A DNA stretch of 30,623 nucleotides from positions 1-30,623 of the forward strand of contig SYDY01000072.1 in assembly GCA_005801425.1 (NCBI GenBank). Reading direction: 5' to 3'. This document shows positions 7,652 to 16,800 of the stretch, in pieces (position 1 is the first letter of the stretch; every line of letters starts with the position of its first letter). The position numbers and the translations under genes were made by a program. Below the pieces are notes generated by a model that saw nothing but the letters and a program-made list of their open reading frames with translations, was not told the origin of the DNA and searched no databases. The DNA comes from Bdellovibrionales bacterium. Lineage in GTDB: Bacteria > Myxococcota > XYA12-FULL-58-9 > SYDY01.

Positions 7652-8023
7652 TCACTTCTCCGTCCCCAGCAAACGCGCAACGCGCATAAGAAAATCTTTG
7701 TAAGCAATGGGCTTCGGTAAATAATCGTTGCAACCCGCGGCCAAAATCCGTTGTTCATCACCTTGCATCGCGTAAGCCGTCACTGCAAGCACAGGAAGTG
7801 ACTGGGTGCTTTTATTGGCACGAAGAAATCGGGTCGCGGTCAGCCCATCGGTACCAGGAAGTTGAATGTCCATAATCACCAGATCGAATTTTTCTGCGAG
7901 CGCCAAGGCAATCCCTTCGTCTGCAGTCTCAACCTCGCGAACCTCGTGCCCCACACTTCTAAGAATATCACCTAAAAGTTTACGATTGGTGGCATTGTCT
8001 TCAACCAAGAGAACCTTTCGCAT
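7652..8023 (-). CDS. Single-domain response regulator (CheY/DivK-like receiver)
   Basis: A 123-residue stand-alone receiver domain. The acidic pair E8/D9, phospho-acceptor D52 in LVIMDIQLPG, T82 in LAVTAYAM and K104 in LPKP are all present, so it should be phosphorylatable. There is no output domain, so it would act through protein contacts, as DivK and CheY do. I start it at the ATG at 8023 because GGAGGG lies upstream at a usable distance and MRKVLLVEDN is a normal receiver start; an upstream in-frame start would only lengthen the overlap. It overlaps the 3' end of the hybrid kinase gene by 23 bases, suggesting translational coupling and that this receiver takes phosphate from that kinase. 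Confidence 0.93.
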   Translation of the reverse strand: MRKVLLVEDNATNRKLLGDILRSVGHEVREVETADEGIALALAEKFDLVIMDIQLPGTDGLTATRFLRANKSTQSLPVLAVTAYAMQGDEQRILAAGCNDYLPKPIAYKDFLMRVARLLGTEK

Positions 8024-10571
8024 CACCTGCACCCTCCCCTCGCGCACGGTTAGCAATCATCCGACGTACCTCCGTGACCAGATCCACACGCGTCGTCGAC
8101 GCCTTCTCGTGCAGTGCCTGTGCACTGCGTGCTATCTCAAGTCGATCCGCATGGGTAAGATCCTTCGCGGTCAGAATGATCACAGGCAAATCAAGGGTCT
8201 TCGGGTCGCTGCGCAACTCTGACAATACTACGAAACCGGTGATTTCCGGCATAACCAGATCAAGAATCAAAAGATCGGGACAGCGTGCCTCAATGCATGC
8301 AAGTCCCTCCCGCCCTCCGTAGGCAAAGCCCACTTCGATGGGCTCCTCCGACAAATACGACGTGATGATTTTGACGGCCTTCGGATCATCGTCAACAATC
8401 AAGACATATTCACGATCATTCCCATGTTTGCTCAGCAAGTCCGTCACAGCATCCAAAAGTTCTTTCTTCTGAACGGGTTTACTCAGCACTGCCTGAACCC
8501 CAAGCGCGATGGCCTTCTCGGGATTTTCAATGCCTGAGATAATCAACACCGGGGTGTTACATGCAATGCTATCTCTCATAGCCTTGAGAACCGCGAATCC
8601 GTCCATCCCCGACATTTTGAGATCGAGTGTCACGAGGTCTGGTCTTACTCCCTCAAGTTTGACGATGGCCTCTTCGCCGCTTGCAGCAGTGATCACCACA
8701 AACCCTGCATCTTCGAAATAAATACGCAGGAGATCACGTGCTACCGCTTCGTCGTCGATGACGAGGATATATTGCTTTCTTTTCGTAGGCGGCGAAATGC
8801 GCTTCGTTATTTTTGAGCACGGGTAAGCAGGGGGTGGCATCGGAGCGCCACTCACCGGAGCCAAGGGAGACACCTCTATCGGTGGAGATATCTTTGCGCG
8901 TGGCAACCGGACCCAAAAACGACTGCCCTTGCCCACTTCACTCTCGACGCCCAGCGTCCCACCATGCAAATTAACCAAACGCTTGACCATTGCAAGACCA
9001 AGCCCTGAACCATCAAACTTCCGATTGAGTCCGGTATCGATCTGTTCAAAAGCGCGGAACAATCGCTTCTGATCCTCGGGAGAAATACCTATCCCCGAAT
9101 CGGTCACGGCGATTTCCACATAGGGACCGCGATCCGCCACATACACACCCACAGTCCCGCCTTTGGGCGTAAATTTCACCGCATTGGACAGAAGATTGTA
9201 GACGATCTGAAGAAGTTTGCGTTCATCGGCCTCCAGCACAAGATGGTCAGAGAACACTGGCGGGATCAGTGTAACGCCAGTCTTGGCTGCCATTTCTCTC
9301 ACAGTCGTCACCGCGTTTTTAATCAGCGATGCGACCTTGAGCTGAGTAATCGTCAGTTCCATTTTTCCCGCCTCGATCTTGGAGAGATCGAGGATGTCAT
9401 TGATCAGTGAGAGCAGATGCCTACCACTTTGAAAAATTTCGTTGACATAATCAAGCTGCTTCGGTGCCAATGCGCCAACCATGCCATTCTTCAATACTTC
9501 AGAAAAACCAATAATTGCGTTGAGTGGCGTGCGAAGCTCGTGCGACATACTCGCTAAAAATTCTGATTTTTGCCGACTCGCATGGGCGAGTTCTCTGTTT
9601 TGTGCCTCGATTTTGCGCGAACGTTCGTTGAGCAACGCAGAGAGGGCCTTAAGCTCCTGGAATTGGCGCAAGGCATACAGACGAACACTGATCTGTTCGA
9701 TCATCACCAAGAGCCACGAACAATCATCCTCTTCAAGATGGGTATGGGACGCCCCTGCAATGACACCAATCAGTTTGTCCTGGTGAACAAGAGGCAGCAC
9801 AAACAACGTCGCCTGCTCAAGGATGCCAACCCCCGTGTGCAGTGCGAACATCCGATGCTCTGCCGCATCAACAAACATCGGTTTTTTCTGTGAGGCAGCC
9901 TCGCCGACAAGACCCTCACCGACCTTGAATGACTTCTGTTCATCGCCAGGCGCGAGGCTAATCCCAGCAAACAGGACAAGCCCGCCCTTCCACTCGTCGT
10001 ATTCATAGTATGCCAGCGGACAATAGCCCGCGTCATCCGCCAAGACACGCAAAACTTCGGCAGCAGCCGCATTCACTGTGTCCTGTTGATTAATAGCAAA
10101 CATGACCCGCGCACTGATGCGATCGCTGCGAGCCCCCAGCGCGATATGCTCTTTACTCGCAAGGGATGCCTCCAGCCACTTGCGTTCGCTAATATCTGTA
10201 ATCGAAATGATAACGAAGTTCACCGTGGGCATCGTAAACGGATTGAAATCGAGTTCAATAGGAAACTCACTGCCGTCCTTGCGGCGACCGAAAAGATTGC
10301 ATCCCGCTCCCGTCGTGCTGGGTTTCAGTTTGGCGAAAAAACCATTGCGGAATAATTCGGGTACCAAAAAATCACCACGTTGGCCCAATAGTTCGCCGCT
10401 TGTATAACCAAAAATCCGCTCGGTATGACTGTTAACAAGGACAATTATGCCCGATCGATCGACCATCACAATGCCATTGGATGCGATCTCCATGATCGCT
10501 CTGACCTGCAAGAGCTGCTCAGGACTCATTGCGGCCTTGGCGTCGTTCGTGCTCGCTATCTTCTCAGTCAT
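8001..10571 (-). CDS. Hybrid sensor histidine kinase, PAS-GAF-HisKA-HATPase-REC-REC
   Basis: An 856-residue signalling protein. Order: PAS domain (about 20-135; NGIVMVDRSGIIVLVNSHTE, ending with the ITDISERK linker), GAF domain (about 150-310), a short helical linker, HisKA with the phospho-accepting histidine H344 in SHELRTPLNAIIGFSE, HATPase_c (about 455-570; NLLSNAVKFTPKGG and DSGIGISPEDQKRLFRAFEQ, then GSGLGLAMVKRLV), then two receivers with phosphorylatable aspartates D650 (TLDLKMSGMDG) and D771 (LILDLVMPE). There are no membrane segments, so the sensor is cytoplasmic and the signal, presumably bound by PAS or GAF, is unknown. It sits 27 bases downstream of the diguanylate cyclase gene and overlaps the single receiver gene, so the three look co-transcribed and may form one phosphorelay. 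Confidence 0.95.
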   Translation of the reverse strand: MTEKIASTNDAKAAMSPEQLLQVRAIMEIASNGIVMVDRSGIIVLVNSHTERIFGYTSGELLGQRGDFLVPELFRNGFFAKLKPSTTGAGCNLFGRRKDGSEFPIELDFNPFTMPTVNFVIISITDISERKWLEASLASKEHIALGARSDRISARVMFAINQQDTVNAAAAEVLRVLADDAGYCPLAYYEYDEWKGGLVLFAGISLAPGDEQKSFKVGEGLVGEAASQKKPMFVDAAEHRMFALHTGVGILEQATLFVLPLVHQDKLIGVIAGASHTHLEEDDCSWLLVMIEQISVRLYALRQFQELKALSALLNERSRKIEAQNRELAHASRQKSEFLASMSHELRTPLNAIIGFSEVLKNGMVGALAPKQLDYVNEIFQSGRHLLSLINDILDLSKIEAGKMELTITQLKVASLIKNAVTTVREMAAKTGVTLIPPVFSDHLVLEADERKLLQIVYNLLSNAVKFTPKGGTVGVYVADRGPYVEIAVTDSGIGISPEDQKRLFRAFEQIDTGLNRKFDGSGLGLAMVKRLVNLHGGTLGVESEVGKGSRFWVRLPRAKISPPIEVSPLAPVSGAPMPPPAYPCSKITKRISPPTKRKQYILVIDDEAVARDLLRIYFEDAGFVVITAASGEEAIVKLEGVRPDLVTLDLKMSGMDGFAVLKAMRDSIACNTPVLIISGIENPEKAIALGVQAVLSKPVQKKELLDAVTDLLSKHGNDREYVLIVDDDPKAVKIITSYLSEEPIEVGFAYGGREGLACIEARCPDLLILDLVMPEITGFVVLSELRSDPKTLDLPVIILTAKDLTHADRLEIARSAQALHEKASTTRVDLVTEVRRMIANRARGEGAGDAKGSLG

Positions 10572-10598
10572 GCGAAGGTTTTCCCCCGAAGCGGGACT

Positions 10599-11942
10599 TC
10601 AGGCGTAGGTATGAGGTGCTTTTAACTTATCGTGCGTTGCAGTCATCACACAATTTTTCCCCATATGTTTCGACCGATACATGGCATCGTCTGCCGCATC
10701 CAAAAGATGCAAAAGCGTGTCACCATGATCGGGAAATATGGCAATGCCAAAACTAGCACTCAGTTGAAGGGTCCTGCCATCTCTTAGCACAAAGATGCTG
10801 CCGAGTAATTCGCGTGCACGCGCGGCTATCACTGAGGCATCAGCATCGTGTCCTAAATCAGTCACCAACGCTGTAAACTCATCCCCGCCAAAACGTGCAA
10901 CGATATCGTAGGGCCTAAAAGCACGCATCAGACGACGCGCCACTTCTTGCAACACTTCATCGCCCACGTGATGCCCATATTTGTCATTGATCGATTTAAA
11001 CTCATCGATATCGATCATGATCGCAGCAGCACGTTCGCCCCGTCGTACACCACGTTCAAGCGCATCTGCGGCATGGACATTCCAACCCGCACGATTGGCA
11101 AGACCGGTTAATGGATCGTGATATGCCATATTAATCAAACGCGCTTCAAATCGTTTTCGTTCACATGCAAATGCCAACGCCCGTACCAAATGCTCGGCAG
11201 TGATGGCATTTTTAGGAATGCAATCTTGGGCCCCCATTTGAATTAACTGTAACGATAGCGCCTCATCTTCAATCGAACTGCTTACAATAAGTACTGCATT
11301 GGGACTTGTTGCACGCAAGCGCAGCACTGTATCGCTTCCGCATGCATCGGGAAGAGAAAGATCGGTAATAATCACATCGTAGGCGAAGTCATGCAAAGCG
11401 GCGCAGGCATCGGCCAATGTCCCTGCCATCCCTATGTGAAGATGGGGATCGCCAAGCAGCAAAGCCCTTTGCAGCAGCATCCTATCCGCAGGGTTGTCTT
11501 CGACCACAAGTACAGAACGCTCCCCGCCCTGCTGCAATGCCGCATGACGTGCAACGCGTTTTTCATACAAATCTTTTGCAAGCGAAATTTTACTGGCAAG
11601 ATCGTGAAGATCCCAGGGCTTGGCGATGAATCCTGCAATGGACGCATTGTTTTCAAAACGTCCCGTAAATAATCCTGAAGCACTGGCCCCAGTGAGAATG
11701 AACACCGTGTCTTCATGGATAGCACGGAAAGCATCCATGGCCGTTCCTGCATCCATACCCTCCAAGTAAAGATCAATAATGACCACAGAATACGGATGGA
11801 TCTTTGCCAAGTCCAAAGCCGCACCCGCAGAATCCGCCACAACAGACGACGGACAAATATCGTTCAAGACTGAACCAAATTGAACTTTGGTATTGGGATC
11901 CGAATCGATCAGCAGACACTGACTAAAAGCCACACCCGCCAT
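10599..11942 (-). CDS. Response regulator diguanylate cyclase, REC-REC-GGDEF
   Basis: A 447-residue protein with two N-terminal receiver domains and a C-terminal GGDEF domain. Receiver 1 carries D57 (VVIIDLYLEG) and a KPW lysine; receiver 2 carries D194 (VIITDLSLPD), with K-N rather than K-P at the conserved lysine. The GGDEF motif is intact (352-356, in ARFGGDEFTAL), and an RxxD inhibitory site (R343-P-Y-D346) sits five residues before it. It should therefore make cyclic di-GMP from two GTP and be subject to product inhibition. DPLTGLANRAGW marks the start of the cyclase domain. It lies between the Rcp1-like receiver gene and the hybrid kinase gene on the same strand, so phosphorylation by that kinase is a reasonable inference. 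A GC-rich hairpin overlaps its translation start region. Confidence 0.95.
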   Translation of the reverse strand: MAGVAFSQCLLIDSDPNTKVQFGSVLNDICPSSVVADSAGAALDLAKIHPYSVVIIDLYLEGMDAGTAMDAFRAIHEDTVFILTGASASGLFTGRFENNASIAGFIAKPWDLHDLASKISLAKDLYEKRVARHAALQQGGERSVLVVEDNPADRMLLQRALLLGDPHLHIGMAGTLADACAALHDFAYDVIITDLSLPDACGSDTVLRLRATSPNAVLIVSSSIEDEALSLQLIQMGAQDCIPKNAITAEHLVRALAFACERKRFEARLINMAYHDPLTGLANRAGWNVHAADALERGVRRGERAAAIMIDIDEFKSINDKYGHHVGDEVLQEVARRLMRAFRPYDIVARFGGDEFTALVTDLGHDADASVIAARARELLGSIFVLRDGRTLQLSASFGIAIFPDHGDTLLHLLDAADDAMYRSKHMGKNCVMTATHDKLKAPHTYA

Positions 11943-11949
11943 GCATCAC

Positions 11950-11965
11950 ACCCCCTTTTGGGGGT
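11950..11965 (-). promoter_or_regulatory. GC hairpin at the ribosome binding region of the diguanylate cyclase gene
   Basis: ACCCCCTTTTGGGGGT is a perfect 6-base-pair dyad with a 4-base loop. On the minus strand its GGGGG arm lies about 8 bases before the cyclase ATG, where the ribosome would bind. It could limit translation of the cyclase; no T-run follows, so it is not a typical terminator. It also forms the last bases of the duplicated receiver tail. Confidence 0.4.
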
Positions 11966-12024
11966 AATTTGACCACTGTAAACCAAAATTCGCCAATTGC
12001 TTGCACAACTTTTGAAGAGAAAGA
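11950..12024 (-). repeat. In-frame second copy of the receiver C-terminus after the stop codon (75-bp direct repeat)
   Basis: Directly after the TGA of the Rcp1-like receiver gene, the same frame continues as SFSSKVVQAI then GEFWFTVVKLPPKGG. This repeats the gene's own ending (KKVVSLM then GEFWFAVVKLPPKS) with a period of exactly 75 bases, 25 codons. The best-conserved part is the segment coding for GEFWF.VVKLPPK. It is either a diverged tandem duplication or the remnant of a second receiver gene whose front was lost by recombination. Confidence 0.8.
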
Positions 12025-12465
12025 TCAACTTTTGGGCGGCAACTTGACCACTGCAAACCAAAATTCGCCCATGAGACTCACCACTTTTTTGAATTGTTCA
12101 AAATCAAACGGTTTTGTAATGAAACAATTGACATGCAAAGCATACGCCTTCAATGCATCCTCATCCAAAGATGATGTTGTAAGGACCACCACAGGGATCA
12201 TACGGAGTACGGGATCGGCTTTGATTTCGGCAAGGACTTCAAGGCCACTTTTGCGTGGCAAATTAAGGTCGAGAAGAATCAAGTCTGGGATATTCGCATG
12301 GCTGTACTGGCCCTCACGTCGTAAAAATGCCAGCGCTTCAACACCGTCGCTTGCGACATGCACTTTGTTCAGCATACGCATGGAGTTCAATGCATGCTGG
12401 GTTAAAAAAACATCACTAGGACTGTCATCAACCAGCAAGATCTCGATTGCTTTCATTTCCACCAT
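12025..12465 (-). CDS. Rcp1-like single-domain response regulator
   Basis: A 146-residue receiver of the cyanobacterial-phytochrome Rcp1 type: IEILLVDDSPSDVFLTQHAL, GVEALAFLRREGQY, then D66 in PDLILLDLNLPRKSG, T96/T97 in VVVLTTSS and K118 in FITKPF, ending with the typical GEFWFAVVKLPP. It has no output domain and probably passes phosphate between partners. I choose the ATG at 12465 because AAAGGA lies exactly 6 bases before it; a TTG at 12480 would add five residues and is less likely. The ribosome binding site abuts the TGA of cinA, with 11 bases between genes, so the two may be co-transcribed. The gene's 3' end is duplicated just downstream. Confidence 0.93.
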   Translation of the reverse strand: MVEMKAIEILLVDDSPSDVFLTQHALNSMRMLNKVHVASDGVEALAFLRREGQYSHANIPDLILLDLNLPRKSGLEVLAEIKADPVLRMIPVVVLTTSSLDEDALKAYALHVNCFITKPFDFEQFKKVVSLMGEFWFAVVKLPPKS

Positions 12466-12476
12466 AAAAAATCCTT

Positions 12477-13685
12477 TCAATTTTCCTCATAGAGACGCAG
12501 CATATTAAGTGCCCCATATGCTGCAATCGTACGCAACATCGCACGACCGTAGGGGATGTGCTGCTTGACAGCATGACATCTGTTAATACTCGCTATAGCA
12601 TACCACACGGTGCCCACCGGTTTTTCAGCACTCCCACCGCTTGGACCCGCAATGCCTGATATGGCCAAACCCCACGTGCTCTCCGCGCGCACACGCACGC
12701 CTTCGGCCATGGCGCGCACGCAGGCTTCACTTACAGCACCATCAGTTTCTAAGATCGTCGCAGAAACACCCAGAAATGCCATTTTGGCGGTGTTTGCATA
12801 AGCGACAACGCTTGCTTTAAATACGTCACTTGCGCCAGGAACGCTCACCAATAAATCGGCCACCTGGCCTCCGGTGCACGATTCGGCAATGGCCACCGTT
12901 TCACCACGAGCACGCAACATACGGATCACCACTTGCGCCATGTCTTCATCATCGCTGAAAATGTGCGGTGCAAGTTGTTCACGTGCCCATGCGGTTGCAT
13001 TTGCTACGTCTTCTGGCGTGCCTTTGAGGGTCACTTGAATTTCAGGAAATTTTACACGGAATCCAACGCGCACTTCGGGATAACGTTGTGTGTGTTCTGC
13101 CAAACGAACATCCATTTCCGCTTCCATCAAACCAAAGCATCGCAATTTTTGTATGATGCGCTCACCATGGGGATCGCCCAATAAAGTAGGCAGCACATCG
13201 TGTACCATGGCATCAAATTCGGAAGGCACACCAGGCAAACTGATAAAGCGCGTATTTTCAAACTGACAAATAAATCCCAATGCCGATCCCACACGATTGT
13301 TAATCGATGCACTCCCCTTTGGTATTTCAGCCTGGCGCAAATGACTTTCCGAAACCGGTTTTCCACGATCTCGCAAACGCTCTTCAATACGCGCCACCTG
13401 TTCGGGCACACGCCATAGCGTTGTACCACACAGTGCTGCAAAACCTTCTGCTGTCACATCGTCCGTCGTAGGGCCTAAGCCGCCGCTCACAAAACAAAGC
13501 GATGTTCCACGTGCGGCGATTGCGCGTGCTTCGCGCACAATCACATCGACATCGTCGGTGATGGTGGTTCGCTGTACAATGCGTGCAGACCAAGGCTCCA
13601 AAAACTGAGCAAGCCGCAATGTGTTGGTATCGGCCACACGGCCGTCGAGAAGTTCATCACCAATGGCCAAAACTTCGATGCGCAT
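12477..13685 (-). CDS. cinA: CinA-like protein (MoCF domain plus NMN amidohydrolase-type C-terminal domain)
   Basis: A 402-residue protein close to the usual CinA length (about 400-420). The N-terminal molybdopterin-binding-like (COG1058) domain starts MRIEVLAIGDELLDGRVADT and has SGGLGPTTDD at 67-76. A KH-like middle part includes VRVGFRVKFPEIQVTLKG. The C-terminal domain (about 250-400) has AIAESCTGGQVADLLVSVPG with the serine-cysteine-threonine signature, VVAYANTAK and ISGIAGPSGG, typical of nicotinamide-mononucleotide deamidase (PncC). CinA recycles pyridine nucleotides and has ADP-ribose pyrophosphatase activity in characterised members. The ATG at 13685 gives the canonical family start, but the bases before it are pyrimidine-rich with no Shine-Dalgarno site. 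It heads the signalling gene run and is divergent from the large nucleotidyltransferase-like gene. Confidence 0.95.
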   Translation of the reverse strand: MRIEVLAIGDELLDGRVADTNTLRLAQFLEPWSARIVQRTTITDDVDVIVREARAIAARGTSLCFVSGGLGPTTDDVTAEGFAALCGTTLWRVPEQVARIEERLRDRGKPVSESHLRQAEIPKGSASINNRVGSALGFICQFENTRFISLPGVPSEFDAMVHDVLPTLLGDPHGERIIQKLRCFGLMEAEMDVRLAEHTQRYPEVRVGFRVKFPEIQVTLKGTPEDVANATAWAREQLAPHIFSDDEDMAQVVIRMLRARGETVAIAESCTGGQVADLLVSVPGASDVFKASVVAYANTAKMAFLGVSATILETDGAVSEACVRAMAEGVRVRAESTWGLAISGIAGPSGGSAEKPVGTVWYAIASINRCHAVKQHIPYGRAMLRTIAAYGALNMLRLYEEN

Positions 13686-13728
13686 GGAGGAGAAAGAGCG
13701 CTTTCGGTGGCGTAGATCAAGGTATGTC

Positions 13729-13740
13729 GTGATTTATCAC
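13729..13740. promoter_or_regulatory. Small dyad in the divergent cinA / large-protein intergenic region
   Basis: GTGATTTATCAC is a 5-base dyad with a TT centre, flanked on the left by AGGT and on the right by ACCT, which extend the symmetry with a gap. It lies 44 bases from the cinA start and about 100 from the start of the large gene, where a shared operator could sit. The rest of this gap (13686-13842) shows nothing else I can support. Confidence 0.25.
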
Positions 13741-13842
13741 ACCTAAAAATGACGCGTTAAAGTAGCATGTCCCCGTTTATTCCAGGACATGACAAATCAA
13801 ACGCATCTTGGTAAGCATAAGAACCTCACCAGGAGCAATAGA

Positions 13843-16800
13843 ATGGCACAGAAAGCAACACCCACGACGCAACGCCATGACACGGTGATATTTGGCCCAA
13901 AACAACAGCCCCTGGTGGTCTCGCAGCAAGGCGTCGCTTTCGATGCACAACAACCAGCACGCCCCACAACCCAAACCGTCCACAGCACAAAGACTGTCCT
14001 ACCCCCAAGCCTTCCCGCATCAGGTGGCCATGAAAGCACGCGTGTCCTAACACCGCCTGCAGCACCTCTTGATCATACCCACAGACTTGAAAGTTACAGC
14101 CCCGTCACCGAGCCTGAAAAAGCAGCACAAAGCGTATGCAACGCCGTGCAAGCAAATCATAAATTGCTCACACGTGTTCAAACAGCCCTCACTGCGCTTG
14201 CGAAGTCTGTTCATCCTCCACTTTGTGCCGAACAACCTCTCGGGATCCTTTGGATCGGTGGGGGCACCGTACGCGATGCCATACAAGCCCACGAAGAACT
14301 TAATTTTACCCCTGAGAAAGACATCGATTTTGATCTCGTTCCTCTAGGCGGTGTGGATCTCATCAAAGCAGCGCAACATGCAGGACCCGCAAGAGGACAA
14401 TCGCCCCATCGTTTCACCCCCCTAAGCCCAAATGCCGGCCTTTTTCGTGAACGCCTTGCCTATGGCCAAGAAGCCCCCACGCCTGATGATATTCCCTTCG
14501 ATATTCGCATCCGTGCGAACAACGAGCACAAAGAACGTTTTTGGGTATTTCGCCACCATGCAGGCCTTGTGCCTTTTGCGGTGATCCTGGCCGATGGGAG
14601 CATGCAACGCGTAAGGCCCGATGGGATCTATTTCCCAAACAGCGAAAAGCCCAGCGATGACAAGCAAAGCATGTACAAAGCAATCAAAGAAGATCTGCGA
14701 TACCATCGTGCATACACAGCAACAGCAGCAGGCATCGATCGATTAAAAATGGGAAAAGTGCTCATCGCCATGGGACGTGGTCATGAAATTCCCCATGAAA
14801 CACGCGATGCATTCATGGAAGCTTGGATCCGCGATACCGCTGCCATCCCCATGCCCGAATCAGGCATGCCCGACGACATACAATGGGGTGATTTTCTTAA
14901 AAAACAAGAAGGCAAGCATCATGTCCCGGGCCTTCGACTTTTGTTTGTTGAAGCCTTCATCGATTGGGGCCGACGTCACGCAGAAGATCCAACATTGAAA
15001 GCCCTATGGGAACGATGCCATCGTCGATGCCAAAATGATCTCGACATTTTCATTCCACTGACTCAATGGAATCCCGAAAATAAACAATCCAGCGATCTCA
15101 CGCGATACCACCATGCCGACAAACCCATCACGCAATTGCCCATAGAAACGCTCATGGCGCTGTTCATGCATGAAACAACGCCAAGCGAAGTCGCTTTTGG
15201 CATACTGCCCACCGACGCACCCTTGGCCCGAGGTGTTTTGTTACAGCCCTCGTGGGGGCCTGATGCACTGCGCGATGTCATTGCACAATTAAATATCGAG
15301 CGCCCACAGGATCTTCCACATTTCTTGGTCCACCTGCTCACACAAAGCAACGATGAGCGACTCAAAGATGTGATCATCGATCACCTAAGTCATTGCGCAC
15401 CCCCGCAGCTTCAACAGACACTCACCCAAAAGAGATATATCATCGCGCCCCTATTGCTTGGAAAACTTATCCAGCAACGTGCATACGATGAGGGTTCTGT
15501 TTTTATCGCGCAAGCCCTTGCAAAAAGAGTCGAAGCAGATCACGGCGCTGCACGAACCATGGTCGGCCCACTCATTGAAAAATTCATGGGAGAAAACAGA
15601 CCCGATATTGCTGCACCTCTCGTGCTCGTATCACAAAAATCGGTCACCCCTGAAAACGCATGTCTGTGGTTTTTAAAAATCGTGTCACAGTCAGACGCGT
15701 ATCATCAAACATATTTTCAACCTCTTTGTAAAATTCTCGTTTCGAGAGCCCGTGGTGATTCTTGGCCACAACACTGTGCTCGACTTCTTTGGGAAGCCCA
15801 AGGCAATCCTTTGCTTTCAGAGACAGCCCGCCACTTCACGCACATCATAACCCCCGATGATTTCAGAACAAACAAAGCGCCCAAAAGTGTATGGGATGCA
15901 TTCGCCAAACTCCTTTCGGTTGATGCCATTCCTGCAGACAAACCACCCCGTGATTGCGTGAGTGTACCCAAAGCATTTTTAACGCATCCGGAGGTTCACG
16001 CTGAACTTCCCTCTTCGCTTGAGCGCGTGCTAGCAATCTGCTGGCGACGCGCACATCCCACATGGAAGCCAATAAACCCTGTCACGGTAGAAGTACCCAA
16101 GCCAGGAAAAGCCAAAGCAGACAACCCTGCACCTGCTGCGAAAAATTTGAAAAAGGATAAAGAGAAGACGACACAAAGTTCAACAACAAAACCGCCCTCA
16201 ATTTCTGCACGTGATGAGGCCATCCTTGCGAAAGCCATCGCAGACAACGCACGTATGCTTGAAGCCAAATGGCGCAAAGATATTAGCAAGATAGATGAAA
16301 GCCAATTTTTAAAAGCCACACGTGAGGAAGCCCCTCATGCAGTGGCTCTTTTACGTGCACATCAAGAGACAAGTCCCGAACTGGTATACCAAAAAGCCCT
16401 GGCATTGCTTGAAAGCTGCATCCCCGAGCCAGGAAAAATCATGGTTGCCCCCGAAATAGTGCGCGATATCGTCAGCATCATCACAAAAGAAGAACAACAA
16501 CTTCTACGATTTCCATTTAAAGAAAAAGCCATCACGCGTTTGTGCGTGGCCATTGCAAGGTCGAAAGCAAAAGATAAAAGTGCCATCGCCGTCTGTGAAA
16601 TTATTCTATGCAAAGCGATAGGTTCCCTTACGGATTGCGTGAAGAATTCATCGCTTTCATTGCCACAAGTGGTTATTATCATCAGCAACATCCATCTTTC
16701 GGATGCATTAAAAGCATTGCCTCCATCAGAACTATTGCGTCACGCTTTGAACACATTGATCATTGGCGTCAGCACTGCACATCCCAAAACAGCGCATTTG

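Noticed and set aside
11950-11965. GC hairpin read as a rho-independent terminator
   Set aside because: Neither strand has a T-run after the stem, and the position over the cyclase ribosome binding region fits translational control better.
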